Shown here: positions 28,213-36,747 of the stretch, one piece after another | Position numbering within the stretch: position 1 is the stretch's first letter | Layout of the letters: each line of letters starts with the position of its first letter | Origin: a virus | IMG/VR virus record: IMGVR_UViG_3300022592_000007 | Location: 1 to 51,058 of that record | Strand: one strand, 5' to 3' | Length of the DNA stretch: 51,058 bases | Notes under the pieces: generated by a model | What the model saw: the letters and a program-made list of their open reading frames with translations, nothing else | What the model was told of the DNA's origin: nothing | The model's database searches: none | Program-made: the position numbers and the translations under genes

Positions 28213-29220
28213 TTACACCACGATAACTTTATTTTTTAGCCCAGCCTTTCGGATACTATCAATCACCAGTTCTCTTTGCATCTGGGCGATAACTACAATG
28301 GGGGCATCGCTTTCACAATGGTCGTAGACCGGAACTCCTCCGATGGTCTGGTCTTTGAAGGCCGGATCAATGTCCACATAATGAACCACATCCAGGGGAA
28401 CTTGTTTTAGGAGTAAAAGGCAAATATCTCCCACCCCCCATACAACCACGGGTCCGGAAATCTTCTTCATCTTTTCGATTTTCGCAGCAATATTACTGTC
28501 ACACCATTCCTTTGACCGATAGTAAGTTCCTACCTCATCCGGCTTTTCATAGAGGATACGAAAGGCCGGGTAGTCGTGACTCGTGACTACATAGTTGTGA
28601 ATGGTCGTTGGGTAATAATCGTATTTTGCAAGCAGGGCATTCAGGGTACGCGTCGAGAAATGATTAATATGCTTCTGTGAGTAATCCATGATGGGCAGGG
28701 TGTTTATTCTGACCATCTGAATTGTATCGGGGATGTCTATGATGAACTTTCCGTTTAGGTGTGAGGTCAGTTTATCCATGACAGACTTCATATCGTAGAC
28801 ATGTTCGAGGACGTGAGAGGCGATCAATAGGTCGATGCCGACAGGAAGTTCATCGCCAACATTCACGGTCGTCACATCTTCATAGCCGAACTTGCGGAGC
28901 TGTCTTTCGACATATCCCTCGGTTCCTCCGAAGTCAACAATCCGGGCATCTTTCCTTTCCTCGGTGTCCATAACGAAGTCAATCAGACCATCTAGTCTGT
29001 CATGGGTTTCTTTACCCGATAGAGTAAGTTCCGAGTCGTATCGGTAATGATAATAGTTGTCGTAATCAGATTGGTTCTTGTCGTTGTAGTAGTAAATCAT
29101 CCCACATTCGCACAGGCAGATGTCATTCTTTATTGGCAGTTCCCATCCATCGGGAACAACGAATTCCATACTCCACGCGACGATTCGTTTATCACTTCCA
29201 CAGGTCGGGCAATTACGCAT
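28213..29220 (-). CDS. NovU/EryBIII-type sugar C-methyltransferase
   Basis: 335 residues with the three parts of deoxysugar C-methyltransferases: N-terminal zinc site (CPTCGSDKR, then ICLCECGMIY), SAM-binding core (RIVDFGGTEGYVERQLRKFG as motif I and LLIASHVLEHVYDM later) and a C-terminal domain that starts at WGVGDICLLLLKQV and reads as Methyltransf_14. In family members the zinc domain and a His/Glu pair (here QKHINHFSTRTLN) bind a 4-keto nucleotide sugar and methylate carbon 3 or a neighbouring carbon. Normal length is about 400, so this is a shorter version. It overlaps the epimerase gene by eight bases. Confidence 0.85.
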   Translation of the reverse strand: MRNCPTCGSDKRIVAWSMEFVVPDGWELPIKNDICLCECGMIYYYNDKNQSDYDNYYHYRYDSELTLSGKETHDRLDGLIDFVMDTEERKDARIVDFGGTEGYVERQLRKFGYEDVTTVNVGDELPVGIDLLIASHVLEHVYDMKSVMDKLTSHLNGKFIIDIPDTIQMVRINTLPIMDYSQKHINHFSTRTLNALLAKYDYYPTTIHNYVVTSHDYPAFRILYEKPDEVGTYYRSKEWCDSNIAAKIEKMKKISGPVVVWGVGDICLLLLKQVPLDVVHYVDIDPAFKDQTIGGVPVYDHCESDAPIVVIAQMQRELVIDSIRKAGLKNKVIVV

Positions 29221-29929
29221 CTTTGGCCATCCTTTTTATAGAATCTTTCAGGGGTATCGTTTCTTTGCAACCCAACTCCAATGCGCGTTGTACATTTTCT
29301 GGGACATAACATCTCGGGGTTGGCGTTTCCTCGTGTTCAACGAATTCTATTTTTGAAGGAATGATTTTAGACACCATTCTCGCGACTTCTCCCATGGAAT
29401 AAGGTAGCATTGAACCAACATCATAAACCCCTTCGCCATCCAATAACATCTTCCAGAACCATGTCGCGACTTCTTCTCCATAAAGGTAACTTCTAACCGT
29501 CAATCCATCTCCCCACACTTCGATAGGCTTTCCCGCCAATGCGCTCTGGATGAAAACGGAAAGAGCCTTGTTCTTTTGGAATGGTAAACCTGAGGTAGCA
29601 AAGAGACGGGCGATAACCACATCCACATTACTATGAACACATTCCGCTTCCCACAGTCTCTTATGATAAGCGTATTCTCCTCGTCCTTCATAGACCGCCC
29701 CTGAAGAAGCAAAGAGAACCTTGCATTTATTCTTCTGGGCATATTTCAGGACGCGCGAGGGAGATATTGGAGCGAGGTGGACAATTATGTCGAAGTTTAG
29801 ATGTTCCCAATTCTCTTGATAAGCAATACTCCCCATTCCAAAGACATTGACATTATCTGGCGCGGTTTTGTTCATCCAGGTACCTACATACCCCGTCGCC
29901 CCTGACATTAATACATTGATATGTTTCAT
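29213..29929 (-). CDS. NAD-dependent sugar epimerase/dehydratase
   Basis: 238 residues of the extended short-chain dehydrogenase type. NAD-binding GATGYVG at residues 10 to 16, LAPISPSRV in place of the usual HLAA segment, active-site Ser (FASSGAVYEGR) and the Tyr-Lys pair in YAYHKRLWE. Shorter than most sugar epimerases (300 to 340), because part of the substrate-binding half is reduced. It probably reduces or epimerises a 4-keto sugar after the methyltransferase. Start overlaps the stop of the micro membrane gene (ATGA). Confidence 0.85.
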   Translation of the reverse strand: MKHINVLMSGATGYVGTWMNKTAPDNVNVFGMGSIAYQENWEHLNFDIIVHLAPISPSRVLKYAQKNKCKVLFASSGAVYEGRGEYAYHKRLWEAECVHSNVDVVIARLFATSGLPFQKNKALSVFIQSALAGKPIEVWGDGLTVRSYLYGEEVATWFWKMLLDGEGVYDVGSMLPYSMGEVARMVSKIIPSKIEFVEHEETPTPRCYVPENVQRALELGCKETIPLKDSIKRMAKDA

Positions 29930-30018
29930 TTTTCATCCTTAGGCAATATTGAATCAAGTATATAGAGAATGACAAGTATTGAAGCCACCCCAATTAACAT
30001 TAAGAGGAATGTACTCAC
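29926..30018 (-). CDS. Micro membrane peptide, 30 residues (GTG start)
   Basis: GTG 30018 begins VSTFLLMLIGVASILVILYI (first residue Met) and the frame ends DSILPKDEK with a TGA that overlaps the epimerase ATG. AAGGATTTACG stands before it. One membrane helix with a charged tail. Size and coupling resemble the 31-residue membrane peptide at 19792, and it too follows a small gene within the island. Confidence 0.45.
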   Translation of the reverse strand: MSTFLLMLIGVASILVILYILDSILPKDEK

Positions 30019-30027
30019 CGTAAATCC

Positions 30028-30216
30028 TTATCCAATATTCGTTCTCCAAAATTGCCACCACGCCGGTTTCAGAACTTGTTGTTGGTATTGTTGACTTCTT
30101 TCATATCTTTCTTTGATTTCCCGTTCTGTCTTTGGTATACACTTTGTTGTGATGTTATCTACATACTCAGCACAACCATAACAGAAACCAGTTTCATCTA
30201 ATTTGTGTTTTCTCAT
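30028..30216 (-). CDS. Small hypothetical protein
   Basis: 62 residues: MRKHKLDETGFCYGCAEYVD with a CxxC, a third Cys at TKCIPKTE, a charged helix (EREIKERYERSQQYQQQ) and an end WWQFWRTNIG. It could be a zinc-binding helical peptide. AAAGGATGATGAG precedes the start and carries the stop of the upstream epimerase gene. No named family. Confidence 0.6.
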   Translation of the reverse strand: MRKHKLDETGFCYGCAEYVDNITTKCIPKTEREIKERYERSQQYQQQVLKPAWWQFWRTNIG

Positions 30217-30220
30217 CTCA

Positions 30221-31189
30221 TCATCCTTTCATTGTCCATCTGAGGTCTTTATCTATTTTACCACTTTCCATCAGGTATTTTAGTCTGGCAAGTCTGACAT
30301 AGCCAGAGAAGTCTTTCATCAGCAGATAGTCAAACTTGAATTTCATTTCTTCAATTCCATCCCATATACTCCAAGAAGGAGTAAAGCCTAAAACCTTTTT
30401 CGCCTTCAAGAAGTCCACTTGATAACTACGCGGGTCAATGTCGCTCATCTCTGAATTAGTTACGATACAATTCGGAAACGACTCTGCCACAGCCCCGGCA
30501 ATTGCCTTCACCCGATAGTTCCTTGTTCCAATATTGAATATCTGGTTATGAACCTTCTCTCTTGGCGCTTCGAGGGCAAGTAAGAACGCTTGACATAAAT
30601 CTTGGACATGAACCAGCGGCCTCCATTGTGTTCCATCTCCAACGATATTGACCTTTCCTTGTGAATAAGCAGAGCAGGTCATGGTATTCAGAACGAGGTC
30701 GGAGCGGAAGTTGGGCGACCAACCGAAGGCGGTGGCATTACGGAGAATGACCGGACTGAAATCATCGCTCCTAATGTGTAGTAAATCCGCTTCAGCTTTC
30801 GCCTTAGAAGTGGCATAGGCTGTCAGAGGATGAAGTTCTGATTGCTCGTCAGCAATCCCATCTGAGCAACCATAAACGCTACACGATGAAGAAAAAAGAA
30901 AACGCCTTACATCTTTTTCCCATGCCAAATATGCAAGTCTTGCGGTTGCCTCATGGTTTATTTTAGCAGTAAGAGTCGGATTAAGTTCTCCCATCGGGTC
31001 ATTCGACAGACCGGCAAGATGAACAACTGCATCACAACCTCCGAAAATAACATCCCGCAACTCTCCCCTTAATCTATTATCTGAAAAATAACATTGGTCT
31101 ACCCCCATAACTTCATGCCCCGCCTTTTCCAACATGGGCTTCATTACACTTCCGATATAACCATCATGTCCGGTCATAAGTATCTTCAT
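30221..31189 (-). CDS. NAD-dependent sugar epimerase/dehydratase
   Basis: 322 residues, full length for the extended SDR family. NAD-binding TGHDGYIG at residues 6 to 13, VVHLAGLSNDP, active-site Ser and Ser-Cys stretch (SSSCSVYG), and the YATSK Tyr-Lys pair. The substrate part (NATAFGWSPNFRSDLVLNTM, GTQWRPLVHVQDLC) matches NDP-sugar epimerases such as those acting on 4-keto-6-deoxy hexoses. Coupled by ATGA to the TPP enzyme C part. Likely an early or middle step in making the island's sugar. Confidence 0.9.
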   Translation of the reverse strand: MKILMTGHDGYIGSVMKPMLEKAGHEVMGVDQCYFSDNRLRGELRDVIFGGCDAVVHLAGLSNDPMGELNPTLTAKINHEATARLAYLAWEKDVRRFLFSSSCSVYGCSDGIADEQSELHPLTAYATSKAKAEADLLHIRSDDFSPVILRNATAFGWSPNFRSDLVLNTMTCSAYSQGKVNIVGDGTQWRPLVHVQDLCQAFLLALEAPREKVHNQIFNIGTRNYRVKAIAGAVAESFPNCIVTNSEMSDIDPRSYQVDFLKAKKVLGFTPSWSIWDGIEEMKFKFDYLLMKDFSGYVRLARLKYLMESGKIDKDLRWTMKG

Positions 31190-32277
31190 TTTTCGTCCTC
31201 ATAGGGTGCCATCAGGTCTAAACGTCCTTTACCATCAAATAGAACACGTGGATAAATCGGCTCTTCTTGGGGGGCGTTAACAATATATACAAACGGCCCA
31301 TTAGTGTTGGACAACCAGTCAAACCAAGTAAGGTCTTGGTCATATAAATTTACCGTACTAATGTCAAACGCCCTAACCACATTCTGAATGTTTGGGAACG
31401 TCCTACCCTCTCCGGTTCTCCCAAACGCCCTCATCTCCGAATTCCGAGTTGATGCGTAACCTCCGTTTTCGATGATAAAAATAACGATGTTCAAATTCAA
31501 ACGGCGCACCACTTCCAATTCTTGCATACACTGGCAGAACGACCCATCTCCCTCGATAAGAATAACCCTCTTTTTACTCGCCAAAGCCACTCCGATGGCC
31601 ACCGGAATTCCCCCTCCCATTGAGCCAAGGCCACAGGAGGATAAGATTACCCTCTGTCCCTTCTTCTGCTTGAAGAAGGCTGGAAATATTGTTCCCCCCT
31701 CATTCCCCGCGGTATCGAACACAATCACGTCCTCGGGAGATAAAACTTCGCTCAAAGTATTACATAGTTGAAAAGTAGTCGAATCCATTTCCGGCCCATA
31801 CTTTGCTTTCCAATCCTGGCATTTCTTTAACCAGTCTGGATATAACCCGAATTCATGTTTGCTCAGTTCTTGGATGAACGCAAGCGAGTCTTGGTGGATA
31901 AACAGATCCAAATTCGGTATCTTCAATGCCTCACTCAAATCAACATCTACCAATATCTTTTTTGCCCTCGGGGACAACTTATCATATTTGAAAGCAATTG
32001 TTCCGGGGTCTAATCGCGCTCCAATGGATAGGAGCAAGTCACAGCCCTGTAAAGCGAAGTTAGCCCCCCGTGTCGCCACAATCCCCGGCCTGCCGATAAA
32101 GAGAGGATGTTCCCATTCAACTAAGTCAATCGCATTCCATGTCGTCAAGATTGGAATTTGCCATTTCTCAGCGAAAGAAATTATCTCGGAAGAGGCTTTC
32201 CTTGCGCCGGCCCCTAATAAAATAATAGGTCGTTGAGACCCCAACCACATATCAAGCAGTTCTGGTACTCCGCTCAT
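31186..32277 (-). CDS. TPP enzyme, central and C-terminal part (separate gene)
   Basis: 363 residues covering the central Rossmann-like domain (RPIILLGAGARKASSE, then GCDLLLSIGARLDPGTIAFK) and the TPP-binding domain, with GDGSF at residues 243 to 247 and IENGGYASTR, the start and end of the thiamin pyrophosphate motif. This is the part of acetolactate-synthase-like enzymes that normally follows the Glu domain in one chain; here the Glu domain is a separate gene directly upstream (ATGA overlap, 32274-32277). Together the two chains equal the usual 550 residues. TPP enzymes in sugar clusters build branched or dicarbon side chains. Confidence 0.85.
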   Translation of the reverse strand: MSGVPELLDMWLGSQRPIILLGAGARKASSEIISFAEKWQIPILTTWNAIDLVEWEHPLFIGRPGIVATRGANFALQGCDLLLSIGARLDPGTIAFKYDKLSPRAKKILVDVDLSEALKIPNLDLFIHQDSLAFIQELSKHEFGLYPDWLKKCQDWKAKYGPEMDSTTFQLCNTLSEVLSPEDVIVFDTAGNEGGTIFPAFFKQKKGQRVILSSCGLGSMGGGIPVAIGVALASKKRVILIEGDGSFCQCMQELEVVRRLNLNIVIFIIENGGYASTRNSEMRAFGRTGEGRTFPNIQNVVRAFDISTVNLYDQDLTWFDWLSNTNGPFVYIVNAPQEEPIYPRVLFDGKGRLDLMAPYEDEK

Positions 32278-32798
32278 ATCTCTGCACCCTGAACGTCAAG
32301 TGGAATAATTACCATCGCCGGCCCTCTCCTATCCTCCAAGGAAAACTTTACCGCATTATTGAATATCCACTTTACCACATTCGCCCCCATAGCACATTCC
32401 ACATATTTTGTAATTGGACGCGCCACTCTTGTCATATCCACGTCTTGCGCGCTACCTTCACGGAGATTGTACTTGTTCTTTACTTCTAATTCTGGTGTGT
32501 TTATCTCCCCGCAGATAGATAGGATGGGAATACTGTCACACCAGGCCGAAGCAATTCCAGTAAGTAAATTAGTAGAACCCGGACCGGCGGTAGTACACGT
32601 CACCCCTAATTGTCCCGTAATTTGTGAATCTCCTATAGCTGCCCACACCGCGCTTGCTTCGTCTAAACACCAGATTACTTGTAATTCTGAATGAGAGAGT
32701 TTATCCACGACCTCCTGAACAAAACCGCCCGGCAAACAGTATACGCGTTCGATTCCAAGTTCGATCAATCTACTCACCAACCATTCCGAAACAAGCAT
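32274..32798 (-). CDS. TPP enzyme, N-terminal PYR-domain part (separate gene)
   Basis: 174 residues: MLVSEWLVSRLIELGIERVY, CLPGG, then the essential TPP-activating Glu47 in CLDEASAVWAAIG and VTCTTAGPGSTNLLTGIASA, all in normal order for the PYR domain of acetolactate-synthase-like enzymes. It ends with PLDVQGAEI, the usual domain boundary, then TGA inside the ATG of the next gene. The cut lies precisely between domains, so this looks like a functional two-gene enzyme and not a frameshift. GGAGAATAGCG sets the start. Confidence 0.85.
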   Translation of the reverse strand: MLVSEWLVSRLIELGIERVYCLPGGFVQEVVDKLSHSELQVIWCLDEASAVWAAIGDSQITGQLGVTCTTAGPGSTNLLTGIASAWCDSIPILSICGEINTPELEVKNKYNLREGSAQDVDMTRVARPITKYVECAMGANVVKWIFNNAVKFSLEDRRGPAMVIIPLDVQGAEI

Positions 32799-32879
32799 CG
32801 CTATTCTCCATCTTGCTACTAGACGCTCGAAACCCTTATAATAATATCACAGAATTGCGTTTACTAAAGGAGATTTTCT
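32799..32879. promoter_or_regulatory. Divergent promoter region between island and tail-side genes
   Basis: Plus strand: TTGCTA (32813-32818), 18-base spacer, TATAAT (32837-32842), then AAAGGAGATTTTCT and ATG 32880. On the minus strand TATTAT lies at about 32845-32840 with GGAGAATAGCG before ATG 32798. The two overlap, so the island's minus operon and the late genes would share a control region. Confidence 0.6.
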
Positions 32880-33875
32880 ATGTCACCTATAATTCAATCT
32901 TTCCCAGATGCCACATTAGTTCCTAACGGGGACGGTACTTTCAGACTGGGTGTGGATGCCCAGATTGACGCAAGCGGACTTACCATTGGAAAGGTGGCTC
33001 AGGGCGCAAAGGGAACCGACCCGTGGTTAGTTTCCGAAAACGCCGCAACAATGCCCTTGCCAACCAACCTGCAAAGCGCCGTGTCTGGAAATGCAACGGG
33101 GTCGAGCATGAATGTGGCTGGTCAAGCTGTAGCCATGCTTCAGATTGTTTCCAGCCCCTCCATGGCAAGCGGTACCTCGGTCAATTTCTATGCCTCAGAG
33201 AATGGGATTAACTATTTCCCCATTCAGGCCCATCAAATTGGGGTGGCGGGAAATCTCTCGGTATCCACTACCGTAGACGGAATTTATCGCATTAGTGTAG
33301 CCGGAATTGCCTTTATCCAAGCTCGTATAGCAAGTTATGGTTATGGAACAGTAACGATTGTCGGATACTCAAGTCCAGTAGCCTCTCATCCAACAACCAT
33401 CTCGGGTCTGGTAGGAGGCTTCTCGGCCGTACCCCCAGTTACGTTATCCTTGACAACCGGATCGAGCTATGTCACCGGAGATTACGTGGGAGTCTCTGGT
33501 GTACCAATGGAGTTCGTCAATGTAGCCCGTAATGCCGGAGGCACGTTCTATCTTCCGGGCGCAACTCTCTTTGATTATGCCAAACAGGGTATTTCTGGTG
33601 AATTGTGGCTGTTCGACCAGACCATAACTCCTCCCGCAGACTCGGCAGCGTGGACTTTGAGCGCGGCAGATATGTCACACTTGATTGCCATAATCCCATT
33701 CAGCACTTACTACACAAGTGGAGTCTCAAGTATTTCTCAGGGACATCCTGATTATGTCGGACCCTATAAATGTTCCGCTGGAGGTACATCTGTCTTTGGA
33801 TGCTATGTAACGCGCGGTTCTCCGGCCTATGCTACCGGAAATATTGCAATCAAACTGGGTTCCGCACAGGATTAG
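32880..33875 (+). CDS. Virion decoration or fibre protein, Ser/Thr/Gly-rich
   Basis: 331 residues without a signal peptide. MSPIIQSFPDATLVPNGDGT, then a beta-rich body with repeated Ser/Ala/Gly strands (SMASGTSVNFYASENGINYF, VDGIYRISVAGIAFIQARIA, GTVTIVGYS) which look like a jelly-roll domain, as in capsid or tail decoration proteins. The C half (SAAWTLSAADMSHLIAIIPF) is a second beta domain. AAAGGAGATTTTCT and a promoter precede it; first of the post-island virion genes. Family not recognised with certainty. Confidence 0.6.
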   Translation: MSPIIQSFPDATLVPNGDGTFRLGVDAQIDASGLTIGKVAQGAKGTDPWLVSENAATMPLPTNLQSAVSGNATGSSMNVAGQAVAMLQIVSSPSMASGTSVNFYASENGINYFPIQAHQIGVAGNLSVSTTVDGIYRISVAGIAFIQARIASYGYGTVTIVGYSSPVASHPTTISGLVGGFSAVPPVTLSLTTGSSYVTGDYVGVSGVPMEFVNVARNAGGTFYLPGATLFDYAKQGISGELWLFDQTITPPADSAAWTLSAADMSHLIAIIPFSTYYTSGVSSISQGHPDYVGPYKCSAGGTSVFGCYVTRGSPAYATGNIAIKLGSAQD

Positions 33876-33878
33876 AGG

Positions 33879-33935
33879 ATGGCCATACCCAATCAAATAA
33901 GCCATTTATTGAGAGGCGACCATGCGAATAAATAG
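33879..33935 (+). CDS. Possible 18-codon coupling peptide
   Basis: ATG 33879 (MAIPNQISHLLRGDHANK) lies three bases after the previous stop and ends 13 bases inside the next gene. ISHLLRGDH recalls linkers before beta-helix tail proteins. It may couple translation or be a relic. Confidence 0.25.
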   Translation: MAIPNQISHLLRGDHANK

Positions 33936-34650
33936 CCCACCGGGAAGAATGTTGCTGATGGGAAATAGTGCTCCCTTTAACCAACCATTCAAAGCATTAC
34001 CTGGTCTGGTTGCATTATGGCCGATGCAAAACAACGCCGCTCTACTGGACATCTCCGGCAATGCGCACAATCTCGCCCAACATGGCAGCGTGACATTCGG
34101 TCAAGCGGTTGGCGGTGGGTTGTACTCTCACAAACTGGCGGCGGCCTACTGGAACGCGGCTGACGATGTGTGGAACTCAATCACTGGCGCGCTGTTTATT
34201 GCGGGTTGGATAAACCACGATGGAAATGCCGCTGCGCAGGAAACCTATCTAGCCAAATGGACTTCGGCAGGCGACCAGCGTTGCTACGCTTTGTATCGTA
34301 CCAATACGGGTTTGTTGCAATGGACTGTAACCGCACTAGGCACTTCCGCAAGTCTAATTGGCATCGCGTCTCTGGGTGCTTTTACGACCGGATGGACATT
34401 TGTAGCGGGTCGTTATATCCCTTCAACCAGCGTTTCAAACTGGATAAATACCACTAAGGCAAACAATACAACCACTATTCCCGCTTCTCTTCCTGACGGA
34501 ACTGGAGCAATCGAAGTCGGTTCATGGAATGGCGGCGCGTCAGGAATGGTTGGAAATATGGGAGTTTTAGGTCTGTATAACATCGCCCCCTCGGATGCGG
34601 CAGTATTGGCGTTATACAATACTACCAAAGGGTTTTATATAAACCCTTAG
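33922..34650 (+). CDS. LamG/concanavalin A-like lectin-domain protein
   Basis: 242 residues. GLVALWPMQNNAALLDISGN is the opening of Laminin G-type (LamG_3) domains, followed by the strand SITGALFIAGWINHDGN, GAFTTGWTFVAGRYI and NWINTTKANN, and ending MVGNMGVLGLYNIAPSDAAV. The final motif (.....I......L...DA..LY......) is typical of LamG in phage and bacterial surface proteins. Likely a sugar-binding decoration or fibre domain. GAGAGGCGACC sets the start. Confidence 0.8.
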   Translation: MRINSPPGRMLLMGNSAPFNQPFKALPGLVALWPMQNNAALLDISGNAHNLAQHGSVTFGQAVGGGLYSHKLAAAYWNAADDVWNSITGALFIAGWINHDGNAAAQETYLAKWTSAGDQRCYALYRTNTGLLQWTVTALGTSASLIGIASLGAFTTGWTFVAGRYIPSTSVSNWINTTKANNTTTIPASLPDGTGAIEVGSWNGGASGMVGNMGVLGLYNIAPSDAAVLALYNTTKGFYINP

Positions 34651-34702
34651 TCGGTGGCGACCAGTCATACGCTTACACAGACAAGTACGGAGACTCATAT
34701 TA

Positions 34703-35824
34703 ATGTTATCAAGCACGCATGTAACAGGCGATACCGGACATTTGAGTGACCATAATATTTTGGCTACTCGCGTTTTGGATGTACGAGATTACGCCGATAT
34801 TTATCATGCCGTGGCCGCCATGCCAAGTGGCGGACAATTGTACGTTCCAGGAATACATGTAATTGGCCCGGCTCCGCTGGTTCTGCCGTCCAATTTTAGA
34901 TTGTTCGGAGACGGCTATAGTTCTCAGATTGTATCATGGGCTAATCAAGGTTTTACTCACATATCAGATGAGACGGTAATTACTACGTTTGTTTCGGGAA
35001 TGATTTATGCTCCGGGAGAAAATGTTGTTATAGATTTACTTAGGGTTTCAGGCGGATGGACACCGACGGGGATTGGAACAATTACGCATAATATTTTATT
35101 TGGAATAAATTCCGTAGATTGCAAGCTCTCGAATTGCTGGTTGGATGGGGCGGGCTGGAGTGGGGTATTGCTCCGGGGTAGCGGACACTCAGCGCATGAC
35201 TGTATCTCCAAAGCAAACGCCGTAGATGGGTTCGAGGTTTGGGGTTCAGATATTGAGATTACCCATAACCGCACCAGAAATAACGGGCTGGCGGGAATTG
35301 AGGTTCTACCGACAGTAGGTGGATTGATAAACCAGGATGGAGTGATTGTTTCCCTCAACAAGTCAAATGGTGACAGTATCGGAATTGCATCCTCACCCGA
35401 TGATGCAAGAAATCTAACCAATCTAATTATCTCTGGCAATATCATGAGAAGTTGTCCGAACAGGGCCATCAATATAAAGAGTGGTGGAACGTGTAAAAAC
35501 GTGGTGGTGAACGGGAACATCATTGACCAGACGCTTGGTGCTGGTTCGTATGGTACAGGAATTAGTGTTGGTGCAGGCGTAGATGGATTTGTCGTATCGG
35601 AAAATATGATAAATGATACCGATACCGCCGATGGACCGTCGGCAATTTCCGTAGAGGGAGATGCCGCCAATGGTGTTATCTCTGCCAACCAAATTAATAA
35701 TTGCTGGCTTGGTATTTATTCTGGCGGAACTGGAACTGGATTATCGTTCTCGGATAATATCGTTGCCAATGCTCGAGGTGCGCAATACGGCATAACCAAC
35801 GGTACGTCCTCAAACAACCTATGA
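34703..35824 (+). CDS. Right-handed beta-helix tail spike protein
   Basis: 373 residues. A short N part with VTGDTGHLSDHN and DVRDYADIYHAVAAMPSGGQ, where pectate-lyase-like spikes begin, then repeating strands of the parallel beta-helix: GMIYAPGENVVIDLLRVSGG, NSVDCKLSNCWLDGAGWSGV, GSDIEITHNRTRNNGLAGIE, NLIISGNIMRSCPNRAINIK, GFVVSENMINDTDTADGPSA, GVISANQINNCWLGIYSGGT. It probably binds or cleaves host surface polysaccharide. No catalytic Asp/Glu pair can be assigned. The GGAG before it is weak. Confidence 0.8.
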   Translation: MLSSTHVTGDTGHLSDHNILATRVLDVRDYADIYHAVAAMPSGGQLYVPGIHVIGPAPLVLPSNFRLFGDGYSSQIVSWANQGFTHISDETVITTFVSGMIYAPGENVVIDLLRVSGGWTPTGIGTITHNILFGINSVDCKLSNCWLDGAGWSGVLLRGSGHSAHDCISKANAVDGFEVWGSDIEITHNRTRNNGLAGIEVLPTVGGLINQDGVIVSLNKSNGDSIGIASSPDDARNLTNLIISGNIMRSCPNRAINIKSGGTCKNVVVNGNIIDQTLGAGSYGTGISVGAGVDGFVVSENMINDTDTADGPSAISVEGDAANGVISANQINNCWLGIYSGGTGTGLSFSDNIVANARGAQYGITNGTSSNNL

Positions 35825-35834
35825 ATGGAGCGTA

Positions 35835-35984
35835 ATGATGAAATGTCCTGTTTGTGGTTTTGATGTAGACGATGATGATTATTGGGCAGGCGATAAATGC
35901 CTGCGATGTGCGCTGGAAGAAGAAAAACGATTTGCCGATCAATCAACGGAACAATTGATGGAAAAGAAATCAGGCAAAATATGA
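35835..35984 (+). CDS. Small zinc-finger protein
   Basis: 49 residues (MMKCPVCGFDVDDDDYWAGD, then KCLRCALEEEKRFAD). CPVC and CLRC form a four-Cys zinc ribbon, and the rest is a charged helix. A second ATG directly follows the first. GGAGCGTA precedes it. It stands between spike and neck genes without a clear role. Confidence 0.65.
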   Translation: MMKCPVCGFDVDDDDYWAGDKCLRCALEEEKRFADQSTEQLMEKKSGKI

Positions 35985-36052
35985 CAAATTCGGTGACGGC
36001 TGCACAGATCTACTGCACGGTGAACGACCTGTTGAACGAAGGAAATAAATGA
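35981..36052 (+). CDS. 23-codon peptide with double stop-start coupling
   Basis: ATG 35981 lies in the previous stop (ATATGA) and its TGA lies in the next start (AAATGA). Sequence MTNSVTAAQIYCTVNDLLNE. It could be a relic of a connector protein or only a coupling peptide. Confidence 0.35.
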   Translation: MTNSVTAAQIYCTVNDLLNEGNK

Positions 36053-36747
36053 ACTATCCATTTAATAATGCGCTTTACCTGACCGATACGGTTTTCACCA
36101 ATTATGGTGGACAAACCGGAACTTCGACATCTTTTTCTCGCGCCGCGGCTTATTTCATAGCAGAGAAAGAGATGTCCTCCCATATCAATACACTATTACA
36201 ACCCACGGACGTTAGCGGGTCGTATAACTGGAACGCGGGAAATCCCTTCGAGATGGACTGGGGATACATCAACGCAATTTACGGTGTTTCTGTTCAGACC
36301 AACTTGAACACCACCTATGTCTACAGCGCGAATGAAATGGCGAGGGCAGTATTTATTCGTGACGCCAAATACGGTATTGTAGATATTCAATCGGGGCCGC
36401 TGTTGTTTCAAATATCTTCTACGGCCTATCCTCTCGCTTCCTTACAGCCTTACAGTATTTTAGTGACCTATAATGCCGGACTTCCTACAGGAACTTCTAC
36501 GCAACCGGATATGCTCTGGTGTCTTGCCATGGCGGCGCAACTTGTTCTGAATGAGATGAGTACGGATGGATTTCTTTCCAACGAAGCACCCGGAGGAATT
36601 GGGATACAAAGTTTTTCAAACGAACTCTATTCTGAGCATAGAACCCCATTGGGACAATCTGTGTTCGGGGCAAGCCCCGTGAGCCAGCAAATAACTAGGC
36701 TTGTCGCTAACCTTAGAGCGAGGGCCATCGGAAGGATGAGGCGGTAA
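36049..36747 (+). CDS. Probable head-tail connector (adaptor)
   Basis: 232 residues at the first position of the neck cassette, where the adaptor that binds the portal is usually encoded. It begins MNYPFNNALYLTDTVFTNYG and has a helical core (FSRAAAYFIAEKEMSSHINT), strands with PQSGP-like loops and a basic C end (RLVANLRARAIGRMRR), fitting adaptors. No sequence motif is diagnostic. The start follows the coupling peptide; the next gene starts in its stop (TAATG). Confidence 0.6.
   Translation: MNYPFNNALYLTDTVFTNYGGQTGTSTSFSRAAAYFIAEKEMSSHINTLLQPTDVSGSYNWNAGNPFEMDWGYINAIYGVSVQTNLNTTYVYSANEMARAVFIRDAKYGIVDIQSGPLLFQISSTAYPLASLQPYSILVTYNAGLPTGTSTQPDMLWCLAMAAQLVLNEMSTDGFLSNEAPGGIGIQSFSNELYSEHRTPLGQSVFGASPVSQQITRLVANLRARAIGRMRR

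Noticed and set aside
31186-32798. Frameshift error as explanation of the split TPP enzyme
   Set aside because: The break is a clean ATGA stop-start overlap exactly at the domain border, as at many other gene pairs here, and no shadow continuation of the first frame resembles the second domain.
34655-34741. A 28-codon frame starting GTG before the spike gene
   Set aside because: It overlaps the start of the spike in another frame and has no ribosome site; the spike start explains the sequence.
35005-35688. Long minus-strand frame of 227 codons inside the beta-helix spike gene
   Set aside because: It is fully antisense to a gene with clear beta-helix repeats, has no ribosome site and consists of Ser/Pro/Ile-rich shadow sequence.
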